NCBI GenBank assembly: GCA_947625615.1
Contig: CANQPB010000012.1
Coordinates: 1-61,195, forward strand
Direction: 5' to 3'
From: an uncultured Clostridia bacterium
Lineage (GTDB): Bacteria; Bacillota; Clostridia; Oscillospirales; Ruminococcaceae
DNA length: 61,195 nucleotides
Positions 33,009 through 42,158 of the stretch are shown in pieces; positions within the stretch are counted from its first letter, which is position 1, and every line of letters begins with the position of its first letter. A model generated the notes under the pieces. That model worked only from the letters and a program-made list of their open reading frames with translations. It was not told the DNA's origin and searched no databases. The translations under genes and the position numbers were made by a program.

Positions 33009-34214
33009 TTACTCCTGCGGAGGTATTAAGCTGGTGACGACCTCTATCCCGCGCTTCAGGACGGGATCGGTGGTTTCGTCGAGGGCCGCAAGGGCGTCGT
33101 CGGTGTCGTCAAACGAGGTGGGAACCTCGTAGTCCGGCTTTATTCCCACGCCCTCTATGGCGGTGCTGAACGAGCGCATGGTGGATATCGGCAGAACTAT
33201 CGCCGTGCCGTCGTAAAGCGAGTAGGATTCGAAGAAATCCCCCTCGCCGGCGGTAGTCATTCCGAGGATTGATGCCGAATGGTGATCTTTTAAGGCGGCG
33301 GCGAAAAGCTCCGCCGGGCCCGACGTTCTCTCGTTGACCAAAACCCCTATCGGAACGCCGGGAATCCGCTGGCCGGTGCCGGTGGCGTAAACGCTTTCCT
33401 TGCCGTCGCGGCCGACATTCACCGCCACGGTGGCGTCAATAGGCAGAAGCGCGCTTAAAATGTTCACCGCGGGATCGAACTGCTCGCCGCTGTTGTTGCG
33501 AAGATCCACTATCATGCCGGTCATTCCCTGCGACTGCATCGCCGAATATGCGGCCATGAACTGCTGATAGGTCTTTTCGTTGAACTCCGAGATTTTAAAG
33601 TAGCCGAGGCCGTTTATAAGCCTTGCGCTAACCGTCGCCACCGACATCTGTATTGTGGTGACTGCAACTGTGCGGTCTACGCCGCCCGAGCGCAGAGTAA
33701 GCTCAAGCTGGGTGCCCGCCGAGCTCCTTAAAAGCTCTCTTGAGGCGGTAAAGCCGAGATCGAGGCAGCTTTGGCCGTTGATCTCAATAATGCTGTCGCC
33801 GACGGTTATTCCGGCCGCGGCGGCGGGGCTGTTTGCAATAACCTCGTTCACCGTCGGATATCCGCCGTCCTCAAAGGTGTAAACGCCTATGCCTATATGC
33901 GAGCCGCTGAGGTGTTCCCGGTAAAGGGAATAGTCCTGCGCGGTCATATATTTTGCGTCGGCGTCCTCGATTATGGAGATATACCCGTTCGCGAGCGCTT
34001 CAATAAGCCTGTCCTCGTCTATGGTGCCGTCGTAATAGGCCCTGACGTAGGAATCTATCTGTTCAAGCTTCTGATACATCTCGGCGCGCTGCTGAACGTC
34101 GGCCACAAGGCCGTTGTAAATATTCATCGAGTAGCTTGTTGAGATGATGAATGTTATCGCCGCGGCTATCGCCATAAGCGCAATAGTCAGGCCAAGGGGA
34201 ATTTTTCGGTTCAT
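33009..34214 (-). CDS. S41-family (CtpA-like) PDZ protein without catalytic dyad
   Basis: A 401-residue membrane-anchored protein with an N-terminal span at about 6-28, a helical segment, a PDZ domain (about 105-185, IGIGVYTFEDGGYPTVNEVI) and the S41 fold (190-370). In active carboxy-terminal proteases the nucleophile stands in a GSASASE-type motif and the general base Lys in TFGKGSVQ. Here the aligned segments are NERTSGPAELF (294-304), with Gly at the serine position, and MTTAGEGDFF (319-328), with Glu324 for Lys. It is therefore probably not a protease. It is encoded last after ftsE, ftsX and two M23 hydrolases and may serve as a scaffold or regulator of the FtsEX-hydrolase complex. GAAAATTC-type sequence precedes the ATG; the ribosome site is weak. 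Confidence 0.88.
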   Translation of the reverse strand: MNRKIPLGLTIALMAIAAAITFIISTSYSMNIYNGLVADVQQRAEMYQKLEQIDSYVRAYYDGTIDEDRLIEALANGYISIIEDADAKYMTAQDYSLYREHLSGSHIGIGVYTFEDGGYPTVNEVIANSPAAAAGITVGDSIIEINGQSCLDLGFTASRELLRSSAGTQLELTLRSGGVDRTVAVTTIQMSVATVSARLINGLGYFKISEFNEKTYQQFMAAYSAMQSQGMTGMIVDLRNNSGEQFDPAVNILSALLPIDATVAVNVGRDGKESVYATGTGQRIPGVPIGVLVNERTSGPAELFAAALKDHHSASILGMTTAGEGDFFESYSLYDGTAIVLPISTMRSFSTAIEGVGIKPDYEVPTSFDDTDDALAALDETTDPVLKRGIEVVTSLIPPQE

Positions 34215-34224
34215 TTACAAGTCC

Positions 34225-35544
34225 CTAATATTTTTCAAGATTTATTCTCGAGCCCTGCGGATTTACGCGCTCGCCGTCTATGCGTGTTTCGAAGTGAAGG
34301 TGTGCGCCGGTGGAATCTCCCGTAGAGCCGACGTAGCCTATGACGTCGCCGGTCGAGACCTTCTGCCCCTCCTTGACGGTTATCTTTGTGGCGTGACCGT
34401 AAAGGGTCTGATATCCGCCGCCGTGATCTATAATGCAGTAGTTGCCGAAGCCTCCGCCGCAGTGGCAGTATTTTTTCGAGCTTTTTTTGCCGTAGTTGTG
34501 CGAGCAGCCGTTGTAGACGAATATCACCTCGCCCGAGTTTGCCGCCGTTATCTCGGCGCCCATTACGTCGGCGCCCGAGATGTCTATGCCGCGGTGGGTG
34601 GTGCCCCAGCGCGAGCCGTAGCCCGAGGTTATGGTGTAATATCCCGGCAGGGGCCAGAGGAATGTTCCCTGCGGAAGATCGCCCATGTAATTTGCCCTCG
34701 CTTTTTTGCGGATTATCTCCTGGATCTGATCCTCAAGATCTTCGGCGAGCTTGTCAAGGGCCTCTTTGTCTTCCTCGTAGGAATCCTTCTTGTCCTCAAG
34801 CTCCTCGATTGCCGCCTCCGATTCCGCGTAAAGGTCTTCAAGATCCCCGAGCTTTGAATCCCATTCCGCCTTGCGGTCTTCGACTTCCTTTTTCTTATCT
34901 TCGGTTATCTCTACGGTCTCCTCAAGGGCGGCCTTTTGGTTTTCAAGCTCAAGCTGCTCGGCCTCATATTCCGATTTCATCTCCAAAAGCGAATCGATGA
35001 GCTTGTTGTCATATTCGGCTATTCGCTTGACAAGCTCTATTTTCATAAGCATGTCGAAGAAATCCTTCGAGCCGAGAATTATCGAGGCCACCGAATCGTT
35101 CCCCGAAAGATACATCGCCCTTATTCTCTTTTCGTAAAGCGAGATGTTTTCGTCGATTTCGGCGCGCTTGTTTTCCACCTTAGCCTGCTGGATCTCTATA
35201 TCTCCCTGAAGGTTGGTTATGTCCGTCTCCAGGGCCTCGATTTCGCCGTCGTAGTTTTTTATCAGCGACAGAAGATCGCGGATATAGTCCTCGGTGGTTT
35301 TAATCTGCTCCGAGATGGCCTCCTGGTTTTCCTTTTCCTTTGAGATGTCGCCGCGGGTGGCCTTTATTTTTTTGTCGAGCTCGGCCTGCTTCTGCTTGTT
35401 TTCCTCAAGCTTTTGTTCAAGCTCGTCCTGCTCGTCGGCCCAAAGCCTTATTTCGCTTGGCGAAAAACCGAAGATAACGGTGGCGGCTATAACTGCCGCC
35501 GTGGCGAATGCCGCGGTTCTGCGGAAAAAGGATAACGGTTTCAA
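34225..35544 (-). CDS. EnvC-like murein hydrolase: coiled coil plus M23 peptidase (paralogue 1)
   Basis: A 439-residue secreted protein. It has a signal peptide or anchor at 1-35, a long coiled coil (about 38-290, rich in Glu/Lys/Gln heptads such as DELEQKLEENKQKQAELDKK), and an M23/LytM domain. Zinc ligands are intact: HRGIDISG in the middle and HLHFE near residue 414. It would cut peptide cross-links, activated through the coiled coil by FtsX. It lies 14 bases after its paralogue and just before the S41-like gene. A Cys/His-rich insertion (NGCSHNYGKKSSKKYCHCGG) sits between the two zinc motifs. Confidence 0.92.
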   Translation of the reverse strand: MKPLSFFRRTAAFATAAVIAATVIFGFSPSEIRLWADEQDELEQKLEENKQKQAELDKKIKATRGDISKEKENQEAISEQIKTTEDYIRDLLSLIKNYDGEIEALETDITNLQGDIEIQQAKVENKRAEIDENISLYEKRIRAMYLSGNDSVASIILGSKDFFDMLMKIELVKRIAEYDNKLIDSLLEMKSEYEAEQLELENQKAALEETVEITEDKKKEVEDRKAEWDSKLGDLEDLYAESEAAIEELEDKKDSYEEDKEALDKLAEDLEDQIQEIIRKKARANYMGDLPQGTFLWPLPGYYTITSGYGSRWGTTHRGIDISGADVMGAEITAANSGEVIFVYNGCSHNYGKKSSKKYCHCGGGFGNYCIIDHGGGYQTLYGHATKITVKEGQKVSTGDVIGYVGSTGDSTGAHLHFETRIDGERVNPQGSRINLEKY

Positions 35545-35558
35545 AAAGGCTGCCCCTT

Positions 35559-36863
35559 TCAGTATTTCAGAAGATTAAAGCTTTCGGGATTTTTGCGCTC
35601 GCCGTCTATGCGGACTTCAAAGTGAAGGTGATATCCCGTAGATTCGCCGGTCGAGCCGACATAGCCGATGACGTCGCCGGTAGATACCTGCTGGCCCTCT
35701 TTTACGATGATTTCGGTGGCGTGGGCGTAAACGGTGGAATATCCGCCGCCGTGATCTATAATGCAGTAGTTGCCGTAGCCGCCGCCGCACCCGCAGGAGC
35801 CCTGCTTGCCGTAGTTGTGGGTGCAGGTATTGCTCACCTTTATAACGACGCCGGAATTGGCCGCGGTGATGTCGCTGCCCTTAGAGGCGCGAATGTCCAT
35901 TCCCTTGTGACCCGAACCTCTGCCTTCGGAATCGCCGTAGTGGGAGGATATCGAGTAGTTTCCGGGGGCGGGCCATAAAAATGTTCCGGCCTCAAGATCG
36001 CCCATATATTCGGCGCGGGCCTTTTTCTGAATCAGCTCTTTTATCTGCTTGTCGAGGGCCTTTTCGGCCTCCTCAAGCTTGTCCTTGTCGTTTTCAAAGC
36101 CGGTGGCGAGCTTTTCAAGCTTTTTAAGCTCGGCGTCCGATTCCGAATAGAGCTCCTCGAGCTCCGCAAGCTCGGAATCCCATTCCGCCTTTCTGGCCTC
36201 GACCTCTTTGCGCTTGCCCTCGGTTATCTCAACTGTCTCCTCAAGGGCGGCCTTTTGGTTTTCAAGCTCAAGCTGCTCGGCCTCGTATTCCGATTTCATC
36301 TGCAAAAGCGAGGTTATAAGCTCGTTGTCGTAATCGGCTATCCGCTTGACAAGCTCTATTTTCATAAGCATGTCAAAAAAGTCGGTAGAGCCGAGAATTA
36401 TCGAGGCTACGGAATCGTTCCCCGAAAGATACATCGCGCGGATCCGCTGCTCGTAGAGGACGATGTTTTCGTCTATCTCGGCGCGCTTGTTTTCCACCTT
36501 TGCCTGCTGGATCTCTATGTCGCCCTGCAAATCGGCGATGTCGGCCTCCAAGGCGTCAATTTCGCCGTCGTAGCTTTTTATCAGCGACAGAAGATCGCGG
36601 ATATACTCCTCGGTGGTTTCTATCTGCTCGGATATGGCCTCCTGATTTTCTTTTTCCTTTGAGATGTCGCCGCGGGTGGCCTTTATCTTTTCGTCGAGCT
36701 CGTCCTGCTTCTGCTTGTTTTCCTCAAGCTTCTGCTCAAGCTCGTCCTGCTCGTCGGCCGCAAGCCTTACCTGTGCCGGCCCGAAGCAGGTGAGCATAGC
36801 CGCCGCGGCAGCAAACGCGGTGGCAAGGGAAATTACACTTCTTAAAATTTTCGGATATTTCAA
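35559..36863 (-). CDS. EnvC-like murein hydrolase: coiled coil plus M23 peptidase (paralogue 2)
   Basis: A 434-residue paralogue with the same plan: signal region, coiled coil about 38-285, and a C-terminal M23 domain with HKGMDIRAS and HLHFE ligands intact. The coiled coils of the two paralogues are nearly identical over 200 residues, while the segments next to the peptidase domain (about 230-290) differ. It follows ftsX by 77 bases and has AAAGGAGC before its ATG. FtsEX-activated peptidoglycan hydrolysis at division or sporulation is the likely job. Confidence 0.92.
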   Translation of the reverse strand: MKYPKILRSVISLATAFAAAAAMLTCFGPAQVRLAADEQDELEQKLEENKQKQDELDEKIKATRGDISKEKENQEAISEQIETTEEYIRDLLSLIKSYDGEIDALEADIADLQGDIEIQQAKVENKRAEIDENIVLYEQRIRAMYLSGNDSVASIILGSTDFFDMLMKIELVKRIADYDNELITSLLQMKSEYEAEQLELENQKAALEETVEITEGKRKEVEARKAEWDSELAELEELYSESDAELKKLEKLATGFENDKDKLEEAEKALDKQIKELIQKKARAEYMGDLEAGTFLWPAPGNYSISSHYGDSEGRGSGHKGMDIRASKGSDITAANSGVVIKVSNTCTHNYGKQGSCGCGGGYGNYCIIDHGGGYSTVYAHATEIIVKEGQQVSTGDVIGYVGSTGESTGYHLHFEVRIDGERKNPESFNLLKY

Positions 36864-36940
36864 TGCGCTCGGCTCCTTTCCGGCGCGTGGGGTGGCGCGT
36901 CATGCGTTCGCGGGTTTGCGTACTTGTGGGACGGTTTATG

Positions 36941-37846
36941 TTATGCGTTGAGATGTTTTCTTGTAGAGATCACCGTGCCGAGGGCGCTTAGAATCACCCC
37001 GAAAACGGCGTAGGCTATGCCCACCCTGAGGGCTATCGTGTCAAAGGGTATCAGCGCCGAGAGCCCGAAGATTGAAAGCATGTTCACGTCGGTGGAGAAC
37101 ATCGTATACACCTCGGTGTAGGCGAACCATGTCAGCCCGAAGGCTATCGCCGCCGAGGTGAGGCCTATAACCATGCCCTCGACGAAGAAGGGGATCTCGA
37201 TAAAGGACTTCGACGCGCCGACATAGCGCATTATGCTTATCTCGCGGCGGCGGGCGTAAACGCTCGCGCGGGTGGAATTAGAAATAATGACGAAGCAGAC
37301 TATTATTAGGGAGACCGTTGCCGCCGAGAAGAGTATGGCGCTTACGTTTCTCACACCGATGAGTATTCTTGCGAAGTCGTCGGGCGATTTCACCATTTCC
37401 ACGAATTCAAGCCGCTCTATCTGCGAGACGGTTCTTGAAAGCTCGGTTATGTCGCTCACCCTTATCATGTAGCAGTCGGGGAGGGGATTGTGGCTGAAAT
37501 ACTGGAAGAGCGACTGCTCGTCCTCGCTCATGTCGGCCAAAAGCTCGGCAAGGGCGTCGTCGCGGGACTTGAAACTCACCTCCGAGACATTGGGGGTGTC
37601 GGCAAGCTGCTCGCCCAAAAGGGTGATGTTGTTTTCGGGAACTCCCTCGGTGATGACCACCATCACCTCGTTGCGGCTTTCTATCGAGCCTATCATCTTG
37701 GTGATGTTGAGCGACAGAAGCACCGAAATTCCCACCATTAAAAGGGATATCGTCATTACGCAAAGAGAAGCGAAGGAATTTACGCGGTTGAACCATATCC
37801 CGGTAAAGCCCTGTTTTACAAGGTATTTAAAACTATTGAGCCTCAT
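36941..37846 (-). CDS. ftsX: Cell division ABC transporter permease FtsX
   Basis: A 301-residue protein with four membrane spans: one near 22-45, a large extracellular loop (about 55-165) and three C-terminal spans (about 170-195, 220-245 and 268-292). NRVNSFASLCVMTISLLMVG and RRREISIMRYVGAS are typical FtsX motifs. The outer loop would contact the M23 coiled coils encoded next. It overlaps ftsE by 14 bases. Confidence 0.95.
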   Translation of the reverse strand: MRLNSFKYLVKQGFTGIWFNRVNSFASLCVMTISLLMVGISVLLSLNITKMIGSIESRNEVMVVITEGVPENNITLLGEQLADTPNVSEVSFKSRDDALAELLADMSEDEQSLFQYFSHNPLPDCYMIRVSDITELSRTVSQIERLEFVEMVKSPDDFARILIGVRNVSAILFSAATVSLIIVCFVIISNSTRASVYARRREISIMRYVGASKSFIEIPFFVEGMVIGLTSAAIAFGLTWFAYTEVYTMFSTDVNMLSIFGLSALIPFDTIALRVGIAYAVFGVILSALGTVISTRKHLNA

Positions 37847-38519
37847 CAGCGCCTCCTATAACTTCGTCGAAGACGACGGCACCCGTGTTGAGGTTAATTA
37901 TCCGCCCGCCGAAATAGCGGACGAGATCGTGCTGGTGGGTGACCATCAAAACGGTGGTGCCGCAGGCGTTTATGGCTTTTAAGAGATCGACGATCTCGAA
38001 GCTGCGCGCGGGGTCGACGTTTCCGGTCGGCTCGTCGGCGATAATAAGCTGGGGATCGTTCACAAGCGCCCTCGCAAGGGCGACTCTTTGCTGCTCGCCG
38101 CCCGAAAGATCGTTCGGGTAGCTTTTTGCCTTTGCCGTCAGCCCGACAAGGCTTATTACGTAAGGCACGCGGGCGCGTATATATTTTGTCGGCGCGTCAA
38201 TCACCCTGAGGGCAAACGCGACGTTGTCATATACCGTCATGTTGGGGATAAGCCTGAAATCCTGGAAGACGACGCCGATGGTGCGCCTGAGCTTCGGCAC
38301 CTTTCTCGCCTTCATCTTTGAAAGATTGAAGCCGTTTACGATTACCTCTCCCTCGGTGGCTGTAAGCTCCCGAAGGATAAGCTTTATAAGGGTGGATTTT
38401 CCGGCGCCGTTGGCCCCGACGACAAAGACGAATTCGTTGTCTTCAATCTTGACGTTCAGGTGGTCGAGGGCCTGCTGGCCGGTGGGGTATGTATATGAGA
38501 CATTGCGAAATTCTACCAT
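37833..38519 (-). CDS. ftsE: Cell division ATP-binding protein FtsE
   Basis: A 228-residue ABC ATPase. Walker A GANGAGKST is at 35-43, then the signature LSGGEQQRVALARAL, Walker B QLIIADEPTG and the H-loop MVTHQ. I chose the ATG at 38519, which gives the usual MVEFRNVSYTYPTG start; GAAAGGAG lies about 14 bases upstream, rather far. Together with FtsX it powers hydrolase activation at the septum. Confidence 0.95.
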   Translation of the reverse strand: MVEFRNVSYTYPTGQQALDHLNVKIEDNEFVFVVGANGAGKSTLIKLILRELTATEGEVIVNGFNLSKMKARKVPKLRRTIGVVFQDFRLIPNMTVYDNVAFALRVIDAPTKYIRARVPYVISLVGLTAKAKSYPNDLSGGEQQRVALARALVNDPQLIIADEPTGNVDPARSFEIVDLLKAINACGTTVLMVTHQHDLVRYFGGRIINLNTGAVVFDEVIGGADEAQ

Positions 38520-38617
38520 TTCGGTGAGATAACTCCTTTCGGGGGTAAGGCCTTGGCGGATAACGAAAATTTTGCGTTTCGGCAACAAGCTTAGGCATAA
38601 CGGCAAAAATTTGCGCC

Positions 38618-38652
38618 AAAAATCGGGACGGGGCCCAAAAAGCCCCGCCGTC
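38618..38652 (-). terminator. Terminator of the CdaR/PucR-like gene
   Basis: On the minus strand GGCGGGGCTTTTTGGGCCCCGTC followed by CCGATTTTTGG (hairpin GGGGC/GCCCC), between this gene and ftsE. Confidence 0.65.
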
Positions 38653-38665
38653 GTTAGCTAAGCTG

Positions 38666-39751
38666 TCAGAACTTTGTGGGCTCCGACGAGAGATATTTTT
38701 TAACCATGAGCGCGATCTTGAAGATTATCGCGTGGTCGAATTCTCTCAGATCAAGCCCGGTGAGCTTCTTGATTTTTTCAAGGCGATAGACGAGGGTGTT
38801 GCGGTGGACGAAGAGCTTGCGCGAGGTCTCGGAGACGTTGAGGTTGTTCTCAAAGAATTTCTGAATGGTGAACAGCGTCTCCTGATCGAGCGATTCTATC
38901 GAGCCCTTCTTGAATACCTCCTTGAGGAAGGTTTCGCAGAGGGTTGTCGGCAGGTGGTAGATAAGCCTTGCGATGCCGAGATTTTCATAGCTGACTATCG
39001 TCTTGTCGGTGTCGAACACCTTGCCGACCTCGAGCGCAACCTGGGCTTCCTTGAAGGATACCGCGAGAGCGCGGACGGAATCGACCACGGTGCCTATGCC
39101 GACGTTCACGCGGGTGTAGAATTCGCTCGAAAGAGTGTCGGCGATGGAGAACGCAAGCTTTTCAAGATCCTGCGCTTCGATGTTCGGCCTTACCTCCTTG
39201 ATGAGGACGATGTCGGTCTCGGAGGTGGTGAAGACGAAGTCCTTGTTCTTGTCGGGGAAGAGATTCTGTATAACGTCGAACGCCGAAACGTCGTTCGCCG
39301 AAACTATGCGGATAAGCAGCACCACGCGGTGAGCCTCGTTGTTAAAGTGAAGCTCGCGAGCCTTTATCATTATGTCGCCGGGCAGAATGTTGTCCAAAAC
39401 GACATTTTTGACAAAGTTGGTTCTGTCGTATTTTTCGTCGTAGAACTGCTGGAGATTTGCAAGCGAGACGCAGAGCATAGAGGCGGTCTTATAGGCGGCC
39501 TCGTCGGTGCCCTCCACAAAAACGGCGTACTCGTTCTTTACCTTTGTGCCGAACGGCTTATAGGTGTAGCCGTCGCGGACGAAGTAGTCAAACGTCTCGT
39601 TGAGGTCGAGCGACACGAATTCGTTTGCGGTGCCGATTTTTGAGAGATCGCTGCAGGCGACTACAACGGCGCCCTCGTCTACGACGCCTATTTCACAGCC
39701 GACCGTTTCGCTCATCTGGTGTACGATACCTTGGAAAAATCTGTTTGGCAT
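38666..39751 (-). CDS. CdaR/PucR-type helix-turn-helix regulator
   Basis: A 361-residue cytoplasmic regulator. The N-terminal part (1-130) resembles a sensory GAF-like domain (VGCEIGVVDEGAVVVACSD). The middle (about 140-270) is the degenerate GGDEF-like domain usual in CdaR proteins. The C-terminus has the PucR HTH_30 motif: LNVSETSRKLFVHRNTLVYR, then LEKIKKLTGLDLREF. The effector is unknown; relatives respond to sugar acids, purines or amino acids. No target gene cluster is adjacent, so it may act at a distance. The gene starts at an ATG after GGGAGAAG. Confidence 0.88.
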   Translation of the reverse strand: MPNRFFQGIVHQMSETVGCEIGVVDEGAVVVACSDLSKIGTANEFVSLDLNETFDYFVRDGYTYKPFGTKVKNEYAVFVEGTDEAAYKTASMLCVSLANLQQFYDEKYDRTNFVKNVVLDNILPGDIMIKARELHFNNEAHRVVLLIRIVSANDVSAFDVIQNLFPDKNKDFVFTTSETDIVLIKEVRPNIEAQDLEKLAFSIADTLSSEFYTRVNVGIGTVVDSVRALAVSFKEAQVALEVGKVFDTDKTIVSYENLGIARLIYHLPTTLCETFLKEVFKKGSIESLDQETLFTIQKFFENNLNVSETSRKLFVHRNTLVYRLEKIKKLTGLDLREFDHAIIFKIALMVKKYLSSEPTKF

Positions 39752-40126
39752 AGTTTCTTCTCCCTAAAAATTATAGTTCTTTATGCGGGGGCTGCCCGCG
39801 GCGAATGTGCGGGATAGTAAAAATAAATTTACAAGCCGGCGAAAAAGTGACCGATAGGGCAATATTTCGCGTTCCAGACAATTATACCACGAAAATTCGC
39901 CCAATGTGTTAATAAAGTGTGAATACGACAAAAAATTAAACGATTTTTTATACAGAATTACCAACGGCGCAAATTATATTCCAACAGCGGCACCGCTTTT
40001 ATGTGTAAAAGCACCAAAAACAGGGTATAAAAAGAAAGCTCCCGCCCCAAAATTTAAATTTGACGCCGAAAGCCGGCGTCTATCTTCTATCCTCTAATCT
40101 CTAACCGCGTCCGTCAGGACGCTTCT
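39752..40126. other. Spacer with AT-rich stretch and repeat tract
   Basis: No supported ORF. 39850-40060 is unusually AT-rich for this region. 40078-40126 holds a TCTATCCTCTAATCTCTAAC tract followed by a GCGTCCGTCAGGACGC hairpin, a degenerate relative of the dispersed repeat linker plus end hairpin. Confidence 0.5.
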
Positions 40127-40161
40127 AAAAAACAGACAACCCCGCCGAAAAGCGGGGCTGT
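40127..40161 (-). terminator. Terminator of the HPr gene
   Basis: On the minus strand ACAGCCCCGC-TTTTC-GGCGGGGTTGT followed by CTGTTTTTT. Confidence 0.9.
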
Positions 40162-40188
40162 CCGGAAAAAACATGCTTTTGAGAAAGC

Positions 40189-40461
40189 TTATCTTGCTTC
40201 CTCGGCGAATTCGCTGTCGACCAAAGAGACGAGGCTTGAAACAGCGTTTTCTTCGTCGACACCGTCGGCAATGATGCGAATGCCGGTACCTCCTATGATA
40301 CCGAGCGAAAGCACGCCTAAAAGGCTCTTGCCGTTGACGCGGCGCTCTTCCTTCTCAACCCAGATTGACGATTTGAATTCATTGGCTTTCTGAATGAAGA
40401 AGGTGGCCGGACGGGCGTGAAGACCGATCTGATTCTTTACGACAACATCTTTGACAAACAT
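40189..40461 (-). CDS. ptsH: HPr-family phosphocarrier protein
   Basis: A 90-residue protein. The PTS phosphorylation site His15 lies in GLHARPAT and the regulatory Ser46 in NGKSLLGVLSLG, so both the sugar-transport and the HPr-kinase/CcpA functions look possible. That distinguishes it from Crh, which lacks the His. It is not next to ptsI here. It has its own promoter (40517-40545) and terminator (40127-40161), so it is monocistronic. Confidence 0.93.
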   Translation of the reverse strand: MFVKDVVVKNQIGLHARPATFFIQKANEFKSSIWVEKEERRVNGKSLLGVLSLGIIGGTGIRIIADGVDEENAVSSLVSLVDSEFAEEAR

Positions 40462-40516
40462 AACATACTCTCCGTTTCAAAAATTCAATTGTGGCTGTTG
40501 GTTTTATCCTGTTGTT

Positions 40517-40545
40517 AGTATATAAAGAATCAGCCGTTTAGTCAA
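40517..40545 (-). promoter_or_regulatory. ptsH: Promoter of the HPr gene
   Basis: On the minus strand TTGACT (40540-40545) and TATACT (40517-40522), 17-base spacer. Confidence 0.8.
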
Positions 40546-40683
40546 CGGACAAATATGCCCAAAATCAAGTTTTCGGCGAAATTTCTGCTAAATGTTTAGC
40601 ACACGACGAAAGTTTCCCTGATTCGTTGTGCAAAATGCTAAAGAATTTCTCGCAGTTGGATACATATTAACCAAAGACAAATT

Positions 40684-41445
40684 TCACTCTTTCTTAAGAA
40701 AGTCTGGCAAATCCTCATATTTTGCCTTAATTTCTGACAAATATGCAAGATCTTCCTGAGTGAGCTCTGCGCAGTTTAACAACTCCGGCCGCTTAAGGTA
40801 AGTCTCCTCTATCGACTTTTGGCGGCGCCACTTAAGTATGTTTGCGTGGTGTCCCGAGACTAAAATGTCCGGCACTGCCATGCCCTCCCACACCTGAGGC
40901 TTCGTATACTGCGGATATTCAAGCAGGCCGTCGTAGTGGCTCTCGTCTACAAAGCAGTCCTGCTGCGAAAGGGTGCCGTCGAGCAGCCTGACCACCCCGT
41001 CGGCCAGAATCACCGCCGGAAGCTCTCCGCCGGTGAGAACGTAATCGCCTATGGATATCTCCTCGGCCTCCATCTTGTCGAGCACCCGCTGATCTACCCC
41101 CTCGTAATGCCCGCAGAGGATAAAGAGATCTTCCCCGGCGGCGGCGAGCTCCTTCAGCTTTTGCTGGTTGAGCGTTTTGCCCCGCGGCGACATGTATATC
41201 ACCTTAGGCGAGCGCCCCGCCGTCACCGCCTTGAAGCACTGCCATATAGGCTCGGCAAGAAGAAGCATTCCCTGACGCTCGGAATAGGGGGTGTCGTCGA
41301 CGCGGTGATGCTTGTCGAAGGCGTAGTCGCGTATCTGGTGGCATTCAAGCTCGAAGACGCCCTTTGCGCGCGCCCTGCCCACTATGCTCTGCGAAAGGTA
41401 GGTCTCGCATATCTCGGGAAAGAGGGTGGCAATGTCAATTTTCAT
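40684..41445 (-). CDS. trmD: tRNA (guanine-N1)-methyltransferase
   Basis: A 253-residue SPOUT methyltransferase that makes m1G37 in tRNA to prevent frameshifting. DIATLFPEICETYLSQSIVG, PKVIYMSPRGKTLNQQ, LCGHYEGVDQRVLD and SIGDYVLTGGELPA with the knot are all present. It ends the ylxM-ffh-rpsP-khpA-rimM-trmD operon. The rplS gene that often follows trmD is not found here; the 222-base spacer to HPr contains only a GCACA...TGTGC inverted repeat. Confidence 0.97.
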   Translation of the reverse strand: MKIDIATLFPEICETYLSQSIVGRARAKGVFELECHQIRDYAFDKHHRVDDTPYSERQGMLLLAEPIWQCFKAVTAGRSPKVIYMSPRGKTLNQQKLKELAAAGEDLFILCGHYEGVDQRVLDKMEAEEISIGDYVLTGGELPAVILADGVVRLLDGTLSQQDCFVDESHYDGLLEYPQYTKPQVWEGMAVPDILVSGHHANILKWRRQKSIEETYLKRPELLNCAELTQEDLAYLSEIKAKYEDLPDFLKKE

Positions 41446-41490
41446 TTCGGCTCCTTAATTTATGTGATAAAAGTTGTTTTCGTGCTCAAA

Positions 41491-41991
41491 TCAGTCGAAG
41501 AGCCCCTTCATAGGGCTGACCGTCATTATTCCCGCCTCGGCGTCGGCGCGAACTACCACCGACGGTATAGCGGGGATATAATATTTTTTGCCCTCCCGGG
41601 TGATCTCGTATACGTCGTTTGCGCCGGTGGCAAGAACGTCGGTGACGGTGCCGAGAGGCTCGCCCTCAACAGTAACGCAGCTCATGCCTATGAGATCGGC
41701 TATGAAATTGCTCCCCTCGGGAAGGGGAATGTCGGCGCGGTCGGCGTAAAGAACCGTGTTTCTGAGGGCCTGGGCGGCCTCGGGGGTGTCCACGCCCTTT
41801 ATTTTTAGAATGGCCATGCTTTCGCCCTTCGGCCTTGCGGAGATTAAAATATATTCCCGCGAGCCGTCCGCGGAATAGAGCTTTTTCAGCTTTCCGAGCT
41901 GCTTCGGCGAATCGCACCACGCCTGGGCGTTCATCTCGCCGTGCACCCCGTGGACGGAGACTATTTTTGCGATTTCAAGATATTTTTTCAT
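41491..41991 (-). CDS. rimM: 16S rRNA processing protein RimM
   Basis: A 166-residue 30S maturation factor that binds S19. It has an N-terminal beta barrel (LEIAKIVSVHGVHGEMNAQA) and a C-terminal PRC barrel (FIADLIGMSCVTVEGEPLGT, IPAIPSVVVRADAE). It sits between khpA and trmD as usual. Confidence 0.95.
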   Translation of the reverse strand: MKKYLEIAKIVSVHGVHGEMNAQAWCDSPKQLGKLKKLYSADGSREYILISARPKGESMAILKIKGVDTPEAAQALRNTVLYADRADIPLPEGSNFIADLIGMSCVTVEGEPLGTVTDVLATGANDVYEITREGKKYYIPAIPSVVVRADAEAGIMTVSPMKGLFD

Positions 41992-42158
41992 GTTATATAC
42001 CGAAGTTTCAATAATTCAAAAAAGAAGCCTGAGCCCTTGCCGTCGGGCTGTGACCTCGCTTGAACCTTTAAAATTAAAATGAATGCGGATATTCGCCGCC
42101 GGAGGTCTTTCAGCGGGGGATCTTAAGATCCCCCACCTGTTACCTGACCGGACGGTTA

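Noticed and set aside
38732-39643. A 303-codon plus-strand frame
   Set aside because: It is the antisense shadow of the CdaR/PucR-like gene; similar shadows cover trmD, the kinases and ffh.
40462-40683. A missing rplS gene between trmD and HPr
   Set aside because: The 222 bases have no frame encoding L19; only the HPr promoter and a small inverted repeat are present.
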